DNA of 64,000 nt, from the NCBI RefSeq assembly GCF_015291745.1, contig NZ_CP030059.1:2693501-2757500 (forward strand), in the 5' to 3' direction. Shown here in pieces: positions 23,101 through 29,625 of the stretch. The position numbers were made by a program, and so were the translations under genes. Numbering within the stretch: position 1 is the first letter of the stretch; each line of letters begins with the position of its first letter. This DNA comes from Bradyrhizobium sp. CCBAU 53351. Its GTDB lineage: Bacteria; Pseudomonadota; Alphaproteobacteria; Rhizobiales; Xanthobacteraceae. The notes below the pieces were generated by a model. The model searched no databases, had not been told where the DNA came from, and saw nothing but the letters and a program-made list of their open reading frames with translations.

Positions 23101-26100
23101 GACGTCCTGGTCAATTCGACCTCCGGCATCGTCGTCAACGGGTCGATCAACAACCTTCAGGGCACGACGACGCTCAACGCCACCGGCGCCAATTCGTCCA
23201 TCACGGTCGGCGCCAATGCCAACAACCCCGTGATCTCGGGCACGAGCGTGACGCTTCGGGGTGACGGCGGCATCGGCACGCTCGGTGCCAACGGGGCTCC
23301 CGTCCAGGTGCAGCTCTATGGCGGCAGCCTGACTGCCAGCTCGATCGACCGCGACATCGCGATCTCGGCCATCGGCGCGCTGTCGATCAACCAGGTGAAG
23401 GTGAATTCGGCGGGCGCCACGCCGCAGGGCAACGTCTTCCTCTCGGCGACCGGCGACATCAACTCGGTCTCTGCCTACAACCCCGCCAATCCCGTCGTGA
23501 CCGGCAAGAACATCGAGATCAACTCCACCTCCGGTGCGATCGGCGCGACGAGCGCCGTCGTCAACGGCGCGAGCACGCTGACCAACATCAATCCGCTGGT
23601 GATCCAGGCGACGGGAACGGTTCAGGCCGGCGGTGCCGTCGATGGCGGCGTGCTCGACAGCACTTCTGCCACCGGCACCTACATCATCCAATCCAAGGGC
23701 GATTTGCGCCTCGGCACGATCCAGTCGACCGGCGGCCCAGTCTTCCTGGAAGCGGCGGGCTCCGACGGCAACCAGGCCAGCATCCTGAACGGGCGGGCGG
23801 CGGTCGGTCTCACCCCGGCGCAGAGCCAGCACCTGCAGGACGTCTGGGCGAGCCTCGATTTGCTCAGCGGCAACGCGGCCACCAACGCCGTCAACAGCTA
23901 CCAGTCGATGGTGACGTCGGCCTACAACGACTATTTCCAGCTCAAGAACATCGCGTTCCCCAACGGCAGCACCTACGCCCCGACCTCGGTGGGGCTGACC
24001 GTGCTGCGGGCGCAGGTCGCCGCCAAGCTCGGCATCGATCCTGCCAACGTCACGGCGACCCAGATGAAGACCGAGGCCACGACGCGGTTCCTGCGGGATC
24101 AGTTCCTGCTCGGCAAGATCACCACCGACGAGCTCAAGAGCTCGCTGACGACCTTGCTCGGAACCGCTCCGGCTGATCCGCTGGCGACGCTGTTCGGCAG
24201 CTCGCTGTCGACGACGCTGTTCACCAAGCTGTTCGACGGCGTTTCGACGGCCAACCAGCGCTTGCCGAGCAACACGGCGCTGCAGACGGCGCTGAACACC
24301 TATGACGCGAGCTACAGCTATGCGCTGGCGTCGACCGAGCGGGTCTACAGCATCATCACCGCGGGTTCGCAGTGGACGCAGAGCCAGCTCGCCTACACGG
24401 TGTCGTCGTCGGCCGTCGGCGCGGCGCCGCCGCCGATCGACGACAACGTCATCGCCAATGTCAGCGCGAACCAGATCATGCTCTACGCGCCGCGCGGCTC
24501 GGTCGGCAATTCGGCCGCGCCCCAGACCTTCACCTTCACCAGCGTCGATTCCTCGTCGCTGACGCCGGAGCAGAGGGCATTGCTGGCGACGGCCGGTCCC
24601 GGCCAGCTCACCGTCGGCGCGGTCACGGATCCGACGACCCATGTCACGACCTATACGGTCAGCCTGTCGCAGCAGAACCTGGTCGTCGTCGACAATCCGA
24701 TCGCGATCTCGGCCAAGGCGCTGACCAACATCTATCTCGGCAGCAAGAACAGCCTCGCGCTCGGCGGCGTCACCGCGAATTACGGCCCGATCACGGCCGC
24801 GCAGGCCAACGGCATCCAGGTGACCGGTCGCGGCGACGTCAAGCTCGATGCCGTCACCAGCATCTCCGCCAATGTGGGCGGCGCCGTGATCTCGGGCGAC
24901 ATCGCCAACCTGACCCTGATCGCCGAGCGCGGCAATGTCGGGGCTCCCTCGGGAACCGCCGGAAGCAATCCCGCGAACAATTCCAACGCGCTTCAGATCG
25001 CCTTTGCCGATCCGAGCCACGACCAGCTCGACCAGGTCTCGTCGGCGCAGGGCATCTATGTGAAGCAGACCACCGGCGATCTCATCCTCGGCAACATCTC
25101 CGCCGGCAATGCGATCCAGCTGGCTGCGACCGGCAGCATCTATGCCGAGGCCGATTTCACGGACCGCAGCGCGATCCATATCCTTGGCACCGACCTCGAT
25201 CTGCGCGCGGGCGCCAGCATCGGCTTCAATGGCGGCGCCTTCCAGCCGCTGCAGGTGAACATCTCCGGCGCGGTGACCGGCTCGGCGGTGGGCGACCTCA
25301 GCCTCCTCGCGGTCACCGGCGATCTCGCGGTCGGCAGCAGCGGCAGCTATGGCACGCTGACGGCCGGCGGTGCGATGACGCTGAACGTGGCGCGCGGCGC
25401 GCTCACCATCAACACCAGCATCAGCAGCGACGGCCTGATGCAGCTGCTCGCCAATCGCGGCATGATTTTCGCGGCCGGCACCAGCGCGGCGCCGGTGGTT
25501 GCCACCAGCGGCACTGATGGCGTGACGCTGGTGGCCGCGACGCTGTCGATGGGAGCCTATTCCGCCATCAACGCGCCCGGATTGATCTCCGTGACGACCA
25601 CGGGCGATGCGACGCTTGGCCAACTGAATTCGTCGCTGTCCTACGCGGCGGCCTCGAACACGCCGTCGATCGTTGTCACCGCCGGCGGTGTGGCCTCGCT
25701 CGGCGCGATCGTCGACAATGGCGACGGCCAGACCAAGTTCATCGCGTCGGGCGCGGGCGCCGAAGTGTCGCTGAGCGCATCGAACGGCATCGGCGGCGCG
25801 ACGGGCCGGTTCACCGCCGACGCCACGCGGCTGTCGGCCAGCGCGAGCGCCGGAAGCATCTACCTGAAGGCGCTGACCGACGCCGAGGTGAGCCTGCTGT
25901 CCGCGGTGAAGGGCAGCGTGGACATCATCGGCACTGCTGGCCTGACGCTCGACCAGGTGCTGGCGGGCACCGCGACCGGCGCGAGCGGCAGCTTCAGCGC
26001 CGTCGCGAACAACGGCAGCATCGTGATCGGTACCGCCGGCAGCAGCGGCTCGCAGACGGTCCACGCAACGCAGAACGTGACGTTCAAGTCGCTCGCGGCC

Positions 26101-27744
26101 ACCGGTGCTGCCGGCGACGTCGGCAACATCAACGTCACCGCCGACAGCGGCTTCATCCTGGCGCAGACGGTGACGTCGGGCGGGGCGACCACGCTGGGCT
26201 CGGTCTCGGCCCATGGCTCGGCGAGCCTGCTGGCCGCCACGACCATCACCGGCAACACGCTCGCCGCCACGACCGGCTCCGGCCTGCTGACCGCGGGCGG
26301 CGGCCCGATCAACTGGAACACGCTCAACGTCGGAACCACGCTGGGCATGACGGCGGGGCAGGGCAGCATCATGGTCCAAACCGCCCAGAGCGGCGGCACG
26401 CAGACCATCCGCGCCCGCGACAACGTGACGTTCAACGCGCTGACGGCGACGGGCATCAATGGCGATGCCGGCAGCATCAACGTCACCGCCGACAGCGGCT
26501 TCATCCTGGCGCAGACGGTGACGTCGGGCGGGGCGACCACGCTGGGCTCGGTCTCGGCCAACGGCTCGGCGAAGCTGATCGCCGCGGGCACCAACACCGG
26601 TCGTAACCTCACGGCCTCGACCGGCAACGCGGTGCTCAGCGGAACGGTCGTTCATTGGGACAATCTCAACGTCGGCGGCACCCTCGACGTCACCGCGACG
26701 ACGGGAGGGATCACCGTCGGCACCGCCATCAGCGGCGGCACGCAGACCCTGCACGCGGTGAACGACATCGTCTTCAGCCAGCTCACCACGACGGGCATCC
26801 CGGGCGATGCCGGCGACCTCGAGGTCAAATCCGACAGGGGCTCGCTCCGCGGTGGCTCGATCTCCGCGAACGGCGCCACGCGTTTCGACGTGGCCGGATC
26901 TGTTTCGTTCGACCGGATCAGCGGCGACGTCGTCAAGATGACCTCGTCGGGTGACCTGACGATCGCCTGGGTCAGCGTCGTGAGGGAGCTCGACCTCGCG
27001 GCCGATACGATCAACGTCAAGGGCGAGCAGATCCGCTCCAACCCGGCCGTTCCGTTGATCCTGAACATCACCGGCTATAACGGCGGCGTCGCCAAATATG
27101 CCAACATCTCGATCGATCCCGACAGCATCATCATCAACCAGTTCAAGGTGGTCGACGCGACCTTCTGGACGGATGCGCCGGCGGTTTCGATCCTGAACGG
27201 CTATGTGCCGGGCCAGCTCATGCTGACCACGGCGACCCAGCAGGTGCTGCTGAACAACCGCACGCCGGCGCCGTCCAATTGGCCGACGCTGCAGCTCTAC
27301 CAGCCCGGCGGCGTGTTCACGATGAGCCAGGTCGGCAACGCCAATGTCAGCAATGCCTATGTGGTGTTCTATACCGGCGACATCTCGGCGACCGTCACCA
27401 ATTACGGTCCGACCCATACCTGCTGCAACGATTTCACCGGCGCGAGCATGATGCGCAACATCTCGGTCGATGGCGAGGGCAAGGAGAACATCGAGAGCTG
27501 GCTCGCGAAGAAGGACAGCGGGACGTTCTACCTGCTCGGCCTCTCGGGCCAGGCGCGTCTCGACGCGCTGCTGACGCCGCGGCCGGTCGAGACGATCGGC
27601 TCCGGTCCCGCGGTCAACATCGAGGGCCTCAGCGACATGCGCAAGCTGCGGCAGAAGGGGCAGCGTGCGGGCCGCGCGGGCTGGAAGGACGCAAGCGCGC
27701 AGACGGCGAAGCCGGCCGTGAGCCGTCTCGCGGAGGCGTGGTAG
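11122..27744 (+). CDS. Giant filamentous adhesin, TpsA (LktA/FxxPxG family)
   Basis: A single uninterrupted 5,540-residue frame. An extended signal peptide (~1-46, ending VRVRAQ) leads into the TPS secretion domain (~47-270), which contains FADPKG at 135-140, the FxxPxG form of the usual NPNG-type motif. The body is a very long Gly/Ala/Ser/Thr/Asn-rich beta-helix. From ~480 to ~2900 it has recurring blocks in which a Gly-rich segment is followed by an AYI or AYV motif; after that come variable domains, and 116-residue repeats near 4970-5220. There is no autotransporter barrel at the C-terminus, in line with export by the TpsB encoded 3 bp downstream. All mature cysteines occur as six close pairs. 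The expected role is a surface fibre for attachment or biofilm; the target is unknown. Composition matches the neighbours, with no frameshift seen. Confidence 0.9.
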   Translation: MRGPSATRGNDDLTTLRKLSRFRSMSLLCAMQMVFLPVYSVRVRAQTANVILPDGRTGTSLQTSGSVTNVTTSTVSGNSAFNSFSQFSVGQGNTVNLQLPTGTQNLVNIVRDAPVYVNGTLNSYMNGAIGGNVYFADPKGFVVGRSGVVNVGSLNVSTPTREFTDSLIGAGGQINQSAVGNLMAGSFPVSPDGNIRIYGRINAQDGVRLTGQNVYVGGASQRDIANLDHAAKFAASVNSKGLRSASAITVSNGSIHIGAVSNARVNGRLTAHSKTATPSNITVQAGNNIDVGKNARLNIASKTGDAGEIRLKATQNLTVAGGARFNASSMTGNAGLVDFSANGIIGVGRGVAINLAAPNGKAGTLLFDPTDVVVGDAGQGDTGVTLSNSSIANALAGLSAGADYLIQADNSITLAAHAVIDARRLDGSGHSTGNANNVIIDAPNIDIRNGAQILAQTVNFGGTNYADGNVTLRATASDIKLSGQATAATAITVDGKITGGTVSITATSTAVSSFLDGSLAGDFALVGSTLAASLLGLNGGYVAASATATININSHADINGRGDVTISAHTSETASDPAIASTLLGSLTPVAAGVVVGKIDGTATTNVASGATINAGDNLEIKALNDATIAVSALAASTSAQIVPTVAYSKGSVTTIANVESGAHLAAGTVSTSGSTLKVRAINNNSFSTSATSVAAPGLGASGAVGGAFAISDITTSVTATLGASLGTDTANRMNGSVLVEATSDTTSNSTMASSIAGLPALIAAIERGLRSVTAPTSIIQDHMSSLVPLNFNFKAAGALSLANSTQSATAAIAQNPSSGAPSIYASGNVAVASNVIDRGVRSNATASAITKDVVSGESTAISAAVAWGNFTHNSNAYVGNGTLINAANIAVDATTELPITNTWLKWDGLGAVLSHLNGSLGVGGNILTSYANATADAGDTIGIAGSLNHFVVNNNTTAWVAGSANLTATCAAAACGSGTGWSVGMDNGDLHTYDTSIQVAATTTTASIDAAGNVGTLGFLTGNTSGGSSVGGALNLVQFNTNTIAGVSDRATLRAADDIAVNAITSDQFVAVAPSSGKAAGALALNGITSLGFLNNTTHASISSQATVYAPTVNILAQQDLSVVTLAGAMSRNTSGGSAVGLAVAYLGANTDTSAYIGDNHSDIRPGPFSADDPFAGNGGGSGAVNVDNLTLSATTSGRITAAAVAASISEPQASSFSDKAGAAGAGATGGAAGVATAASKIGSSSGSSTEGFSIDLAGSSSISDVALGTSAYIRNTAVNKFTTTGTVVTNTIVQALNDTMLNNGSGSAALNLAGASAQGAAIGGAIAAAMSNNATLAYIYGTTLSDQSSVTVQALNGGSETVVALGVAGSKSNAASLSASVGIVTDSANAYIESSTVTGQSSGVNRALEVDAYQTTNIAIGGGSLYISGGQAGVGIGLTYASVADPTGGNATDAHIRSTSISNYDTLLVLADSASVIAAGAASGGAGSNGLAGAIVVSEIAPTTTAYINSGATVNINVGGVTVLADSGAVSALDTALGNLVKKSNNNHLATDTCTVAGGTGGQNCIDFSAAALNDGTGNGPGASIVSVAGLIQAGKNNAGASIVYNTIATTHSAYIANVLMSAPGNVRVSAVDSSKIQAVTIGFGLATGQFAGVGGTTISSIANTVSAAIGNNLSSASQSSVTGRNISVNATDNSSITGTAAIAGASTQGSAAGLALVYSSIANNVSAGVTGSKLTASGNVGVNANSNASISTVAVGIAMSSQVGLAGSVATNLMGTSVTASITAAGANGINGADVTATNNVGVIAGNNDKAAVFAGALSISKGAAGGAGSLVTNQITGTTAAYITGANTKVDALGTSSTDTLSVNNGTLVHAFDLGTAHAPTDTTPDLSENQDIVRGLAVVASSHQAVVTNVASVAASGGISIMINPITNVMSGATRAYIDSAAIDTRLTSSTLKPQIEVAASSFSYSGAFGAGIAYGSSVGGGATIVSTTMSRETVAYITNATVGGVQSSSETVGAVTVKANAEQDASSIAIGFNTGSVGLNVFQATTEAYVDGGGLTASSLTVNANSNTGIFSANGSGAYGSQAAIGAAFLVQVSANRTLAYVGDEFHYEGGSAPHTTALNLSGALDVEAKTKNRFEAYAIGGALSTGTAAIAGMANIEVANNTTIAGVYDTTLQGVTGDAAGAVTINANEDVAIKEIAGALAVGASGAGVGVGAAANVIVFKSRTVAESWNSNLNSSGAVNVTALSTKEVLSYAVTAGIGGSVGIGATVGVIIIGTNTADADTQGQQTGQLNQNGNGTIASVNSGTSSTHGSDAVASGTAGNPNSANVSSTYDVSGVLSGGSDVVVAQIAGGHVTSTTQVNVVATSANAAKMYLLGAGFAKNVGIGAGIGYTSVNSTVVANLSDYGRNRSGVLEAADTPLVVSAPSVSVAAAVKDADTGPYSGKTIDTEAIAGGAALYFGAQAAVAVGNVTNTVAALLGGQITGTGGTGAAVMAQDTTTQVVFTGGVSAGAVAVGASVATASRTSSVAARVLNGATISTSQLLVGAAGAGTLSTTATALGGGIVAGSGADAEATENSSVLAEIGASASITTSASGIGTLVSAAIAPNLSSEAIGVSVGGGAVGVAIAQSTVGATVTADVGDGVSFSGGALDVSAKALVPTSGTTTWAKALAGGGGSLIGAQGSYAKASQNATVSAYGGVGIRLPNANVTIEAENDSAQYAEATGLSTGFLALGATVAQTSSSAHTYAYLGAPADMDGLNHGNYTGVLWIKATGTDANLSNAKVGAGGTYAGAAAVATTSSSAVTNARFDGGATDDTLYFGGFRIDAKHTTNYLASGDAYQASTAGVSAGKARNDVDSTTTAEVGPHLIINSAGGDIVVIANDIVNQAGGGARSGSGGSFSGAAALSESYVTQTVTTNIGAGTVLSLNDDPRTSTAVINIEAYNTLNTNDTASLATASFFAGGGAESNMTANATLAVNINARQLFSAGKIYVGTAAKMAASNNANASLYGAIAGVGASTNSWVHANQSVNVGAGTKIVAWRDIAIYAGLAGDGSVFSSVQAIATTVVYNNTAIPISTLYRGTANADDTTSLTLAPTSSVLGARNIYLGATQGQVTAVGNGSNYNPYLDIFSAKNSDNHSHTSGTGDVALNGLVVAGINNDLTITIDLGASTPTLSTTSPYSALTLESVSDVNHFNPVMSWNHQTVQYTTIGSFNPYQLVVNQLATLTGLSEAQVRSQLAAATPTNPATMSPSGTDPTGDIQRQIDTLIKQAPFTSDAPGNAFAFGDILVSAGNVSILAQKLTGNSGTNPAAPAVIARSSPLIKIENKGLDFMSLGNLTVTDVSGGNITYRQIDHVDPDSHSNVTFTAMPSASPVIDVSATYNRLDPDSGQGIDQNGNVLTRTPDIYFNGAVNNPNGLLKVVNNLGSVVASKSLSAATVQIVVPKGTFTFLGGIGSFYDSSSAVTSQWASTENRPEDALTAVMTAATYLGAYGDYYTAPHIGSGGDHPYFYYCCADGSHGIYQPVGNADASTIFTARMLMTYYDGTSLYSAIFLPMGQGAPGNGNPNAGSVPSVSTLQQIEGPTSQVISTAPWEKTTYDGRNVYADSGPYKTPFNCAGCSAFFQVINIQPDAITPKTAETPATVTDTRTISAQAVIISASVININGTIQAGSSSNYSVNIGADAAQQVTNLKNNSAAFAQAQANARNGSYVDISGANLTTSGTGDVKIGVKYNALTDQFMLNGVVQGAGGYVYLNGKIISTSTDNTQTQGNIEIKGGAGTITVNNTSGLALVTNTINTGASAQSVVEIVDQLQGKTTWYVYDPKAASNQQVTKYETNSVTAAAVDPSMITSRTGTAGIQYATQANMLYQWVDTATLDRPTNSTQFDYGWHFTPNQATGANWTTTTSLVSGVQGSNYQKVTTATGSYHWADGVDSQGNPNPLGTHPDKCCGADAQFNWYQQIYDHLTLTLTNTVKASNPINIKFTGGGNSDVLVNSTSGIVVNGSINNLQGTTTLNATGANSSITVGANANNPVISGTSVTLRGDGGIGTLGANGAPVQVQLYGGSLTASSIDRDIAISAIGALSINQVKVNSAGATPQGNVFLSATGDINSVSAYNPANPVVTGKNIEINSTSGAIGATSAVVNGASTLTNINPLVIQATGTVQAGGAVDGGVLDSTSATGTYIIQSKGDLRLGTIQSTGGPVFLEAAGSDGNQASILNGRAAVGLTPAQSQHLQDVWASLDLLSGNAATNAVNSYQSMVTSAYNDYFQLKNIAFPNGSTYAPTSVGLTVLRAQVAAKLGIDPANVTATQMKTEATTRFLRDQFLLGKITTDELKSSLTTLLGTAPADPLATLFGSSLSTTLFTKLFDGVSTANQRLPSNTALQTALNTYDASYSYALASTERVYSIITAGSQWTQSQLAYTVSSSAVGAAPPPIDDNVIANVSANQIMLYAPRGSVGNSAAPQTFTFTSVDSSSLTPEQRALLATAGPGQLTVGAVTDPTTHVTTYTVSLSQQNLVVVDNPIAISAKALTNIYLGSKNSLALGGVTANYGPITAAQANGIQVTGRGDVKLDAVTSISANVGGAVISGDIANLTLIAERGNVGAPSGTAGSNPANNSNALQIAFADPSHDQLDQVSSAQGIYVKQTTGDLILGNISAGNAIQLAATGSIYAEADFTDRSAIHILGTDLDLRAGASIGFNGGAFQPLQVNISGAVTGSAVGDLSLLAVTGDLAVGSSGSYGTLTAGGAMTLNVARGALTINTSISSDGLMQLLANRGMIFAAGTSAAPVVATSGTDGVTLVAATLSMGAYSAINAPGLISVTTTGDATLGQLNSSLSYAAASNTPSIVVTAGGVASLGAIVDNGDGQTKFIASGAGAEVSLSASNGIGGATGRFTADATRLSASASAGSIYLKALTDAEVSLLSAVKGSVDIIGTAGLTLDQVLAGTATGASGSFSAVANNGSIVIGTAGSSGSQTVHATQNVTFKSLAATGAAGDVGNINVTADSGFILAQTVTSGGATTLGSVSAHGSASLLAATTITGNTLAATTGSGLLTAGGGPINWNTLNVGTTLGMTAGQGSIMVQTAQSGGTQTIRARDNVTFNALTATGINGDAGSINVTADSGFILAQTVTSGGATTLGSVSANGSAKLIAAGTNTGRNLTASTGNAVLSGTVVHWDNLNVGGTLDVTATTGGITVGTAISGGTQTLHAVNDIVFSQLTTTGIPGDAGDLEVKSDRGSLRGGSISANGATRFDVAGSVSFDRISGDVVKMTSSGDLTIAWVSVVRELDLAADTINVKGEQIRSNPAVPLILNITGYNGGVAKYANISIDPDSIIINQFKVVDATFWTDAPAVSILNGYVPGQLMLTTATQQVLLNNRTPAPSNWPTLQLYQPGGVFTMSQVGNANVSNAYVVFYTGDISATVTNYGPTHTCCNDFTGASMMRNISVDGEGKENIESWLAKKDSGTFYLLGLSGQARLDALLTPRPVETIGSGPAVNIEGLSDMRKLRQKGQRAGRAGWKDASAQTAKPAVSRLAEAW
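26127..26211 (+). repeat. Exact 85-bp direct repeat, copy 1, inside the adhesin gene
   Basis: It is identical to 26475-26559, 348 bp (116 codons) away and in frame. It encodes INVTADSGFILAQ followed by TVTSGGATTLGSVSA. Flanking codons differ, so the identity is local. Confidence 0.85.
26475..26559 (+). repeat. Exact 85-bp direct repeat, copy 2, inside the adhesin gene
   Basis: Second copy of the 26127-26211 element. A third, diverged 116-residue-type unit follows (TGIPGDAGDLEVKSDRGS...), so this is the best-preserved part of a tandem protein repeat. Confidence 0.85.
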
Positions 27745-27747
27745 AGA

Positions 27748-29430
27748 ATGCGGGTTCTGAGGGCAGCTCTGGTGATCGGGCTTGCAGGGTCCTGCATTGC
27801 ATCCGCGCGCGCCCAGTCGATCAATCCCGGCGTGATCCAGAACGACGTCGACCGCCAGCGCCGGCAACTCGAGCAGCAGAGCGCGCCGCCCAAGCTCACA
27901 GGGCCGGCGGTAATCGGTGGCGAGCGCGAGAAGTCCCAGCTCCTCAAGCCGGGCGGGCCGAAATTCCGCCTGCGCAAGGTCACGTTCGACGAATCCAAGT
28001 TCATCACGCCGGCAGAGCTCGACGAGATCGCGAAGAAATATGTCGGCAAGGACGTCGACATCGCCTCGCTGTTGCAGCTCGTGGCCGACATCAACGCCGT
28101 CTATGCCGCGCGCGGCATCGTCACGGGCATCGCGACGCTGCCCGAGCAGGACGCCAAGGGCGGCGTCGTCAGGATCAAGCTGACCGAAGGCCGGCTCCAG
28201 AAGACGACCGTCGAGGGCAACAAGCAGACCCGCACCGACTACATCCTTCAGCGTGTGAAGGAGCCCGAAGGCGAGGTGCTCGACGTTCCCAAGCTCAACC
28301 GCGACGTGATCTGGTTCAACCGGACCAATGACGTGCAGATCAAGGCATTGCTGCAGCCCGGCACGAGTTTTGGTCTCACCGACCTGCAGTTCGCCGTGAT
28401 CGAGCCGCCGGTCGACACCTTGCAGCTCTTCACCGACAACCAGGGGGCCGACAACACGGGGCGCTGGGAGGGCGGAGCCTTCTACAAGCGCCACGGCCTG
28501 TTCGGCGTCGACGACCGCCTGACCTTCTACGGCGTCCGCTCCGACGGCAATCTCAACGGCAATGTCGCCTACAGCATCCCGGTCAATCCCTGGGGCGGCC
28601 GCGCCGGCGTCAGCTATACCGAAGGCAAGATCAAGATCGTCCAGGGACCGTTCGTCGCGCTCGACGTTACCGGTCGCTCGAGCCAGGCCGCGGTCAATTT
28701 CAGCCAACCGGTCTGGGTGACGCAGGACTGGCTGGTGCTGCTCAATGCCGCCTTGACCGAAGGCAAGACGGTCAGCCGCTTCGCAACTGTTGCCGTCACC
28801 GACGATCACTACGACAAGACCACCGCGGGAATATCGGTGACCAAGTCCGGCAACACCTATTCGATCACGGTGTCGCCGGCGGTGAACTACGTCGCGTGGC
28901 ATGATTACGTGCTCGGCAACAACCGCGCGTTCAACACCTTTACCGGCTCGCTGATCGCAACCAGCGCCGCGGGACCTCAGAACTTCAGTGCCAATGTGCT
29001 GGCGAGCTGGCAGTACGCGCAGGAGAAGCTGCTGCCGGGCGACCAGATCTTCTCGATCGGCGGCCCCACCACCGTGCGCGGCTACCCCTCCAACGCGGCG
29101 TCCGGCGACAGCGGCTATTACTTCAACGCCGAGCTGCACTACAACTGGTCGCAATGGCTGAGGGGTTTCGACACCTACATCTTCACCGACTGGGGCGCGG
29201 TGTATTCGACCTTCCCGGGCGTCACCGAGATGGCCTCTGTCGGCGTCGGCTTCTCCTGGACCTACGCGCAATTCATGACGTTCGAGGCGAACTACGCCAC
29301 GCCGCTGAAGATGGCGGTGTCCACCCAGCACCATTACGAGGCCTATGGCCGCGTCGTCTTCCGGCCGCTGTTGATGTTCCAGAAGCAGGACAGCGTGGCG
29401 CCAGCCGCTGCAGCCGCGCGAAAGTCATAG
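27748..29430 (+). CDS. TpsB outer-membrane transporter (ShlB/FhaC/HecB family)
   Basis: A 560-residue outer-membrane protein with a signal peptide (~1-23, ending ARAQ). An N-terminal helix with a polar linker (~25-70) is followed by POTRA domains (~75-225, FRLRKVTFDE... and ...VVRIKLTEGRLQKTTVEGN) and a 16-strand barrel. The conserved VRGY motif of the L6 hairpin is in IGGPTTVRGYPS (~435). The length fits the family. It starts 3 bp after the adhesin stop codon, the normal tpsA-tpsB order, so it is the dedicated exporter of the giant adhesin. Transport across the outer membrane uses no ATP in this family. Confidence 0.92.
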   Translation: MRVLRAALVIGLAGSCIASARAQSINPGVIQNDVDRQRRQLEQQSAPPKLTGPAVIGGEREKSQLLKPGGPKFRLRKVTFDESKFITPAELDEIAKKYVGKDVDIASLLQLVADINAVYAARGIVTGIATLPEQDAKGGVVRIKLTEGRLQKTTVEGNKQTRTDYILQRVKEPEGEVLDVPKLNRDVIWFNRTNDVQIKALLQPGTSFGLTDLQFAVIEPPVDTLQLFTDNQGADNTGRWEGGAFYKRHGLFGVDDRLTFYGVRSDGNLNGNVAYSIPVNPWGGRAGVSYTEGKIKIVQGPFVALDVTGRSSQAAVNFSQPVWVTQDWLVLLNAALTEGKTVSRFATVAVTDDHYDKTTAGISVTKSGNTYSITVSPAVNYVAWHDYVLGNNRAFNTFTGSLIATSAAGPQNFSANVLASWQYAQEKLLPGDQIFSIGGPTTVRGYPSNAASGDSGYYFNAELHYNWSQWLRGFDTYIFTDWGAVYSTFPGVTEMASVGVGFSWTYAQFMTFEANYATPLKMAVSTQHHYEAYGRVVFRPLLMFQKQDSVAPAAAAARKS

Positions 29431-29625
29431 CCGTTCCGCCTGCCGGGCCGGACCGCAAATGACCCCGCCGGGAGAGATTTGACGGTTGCTTAAACCGGCG
29501 GCTTGCGGTTGCATATGACATTGCAATCTACTCGGGACGGAGCCAGCCCATTTTTCGGGGCTGCGCCAGGGAGAGCATGTCATCCCGCGGCGCCAATTCG
29601 TTCCATAACTGGTTGGCGGGGAAAA

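Noticed and set aside
22933..29334. 2,133-codon open frame on the minus strand across the adhesin and tpsB
   Set aside because: It is antisense to two well-supported genes and has Arg/Asp/Val-rich, low-order composition with no domain. Long antisense frames are expected where the sense strand is GC-rich at third positions.
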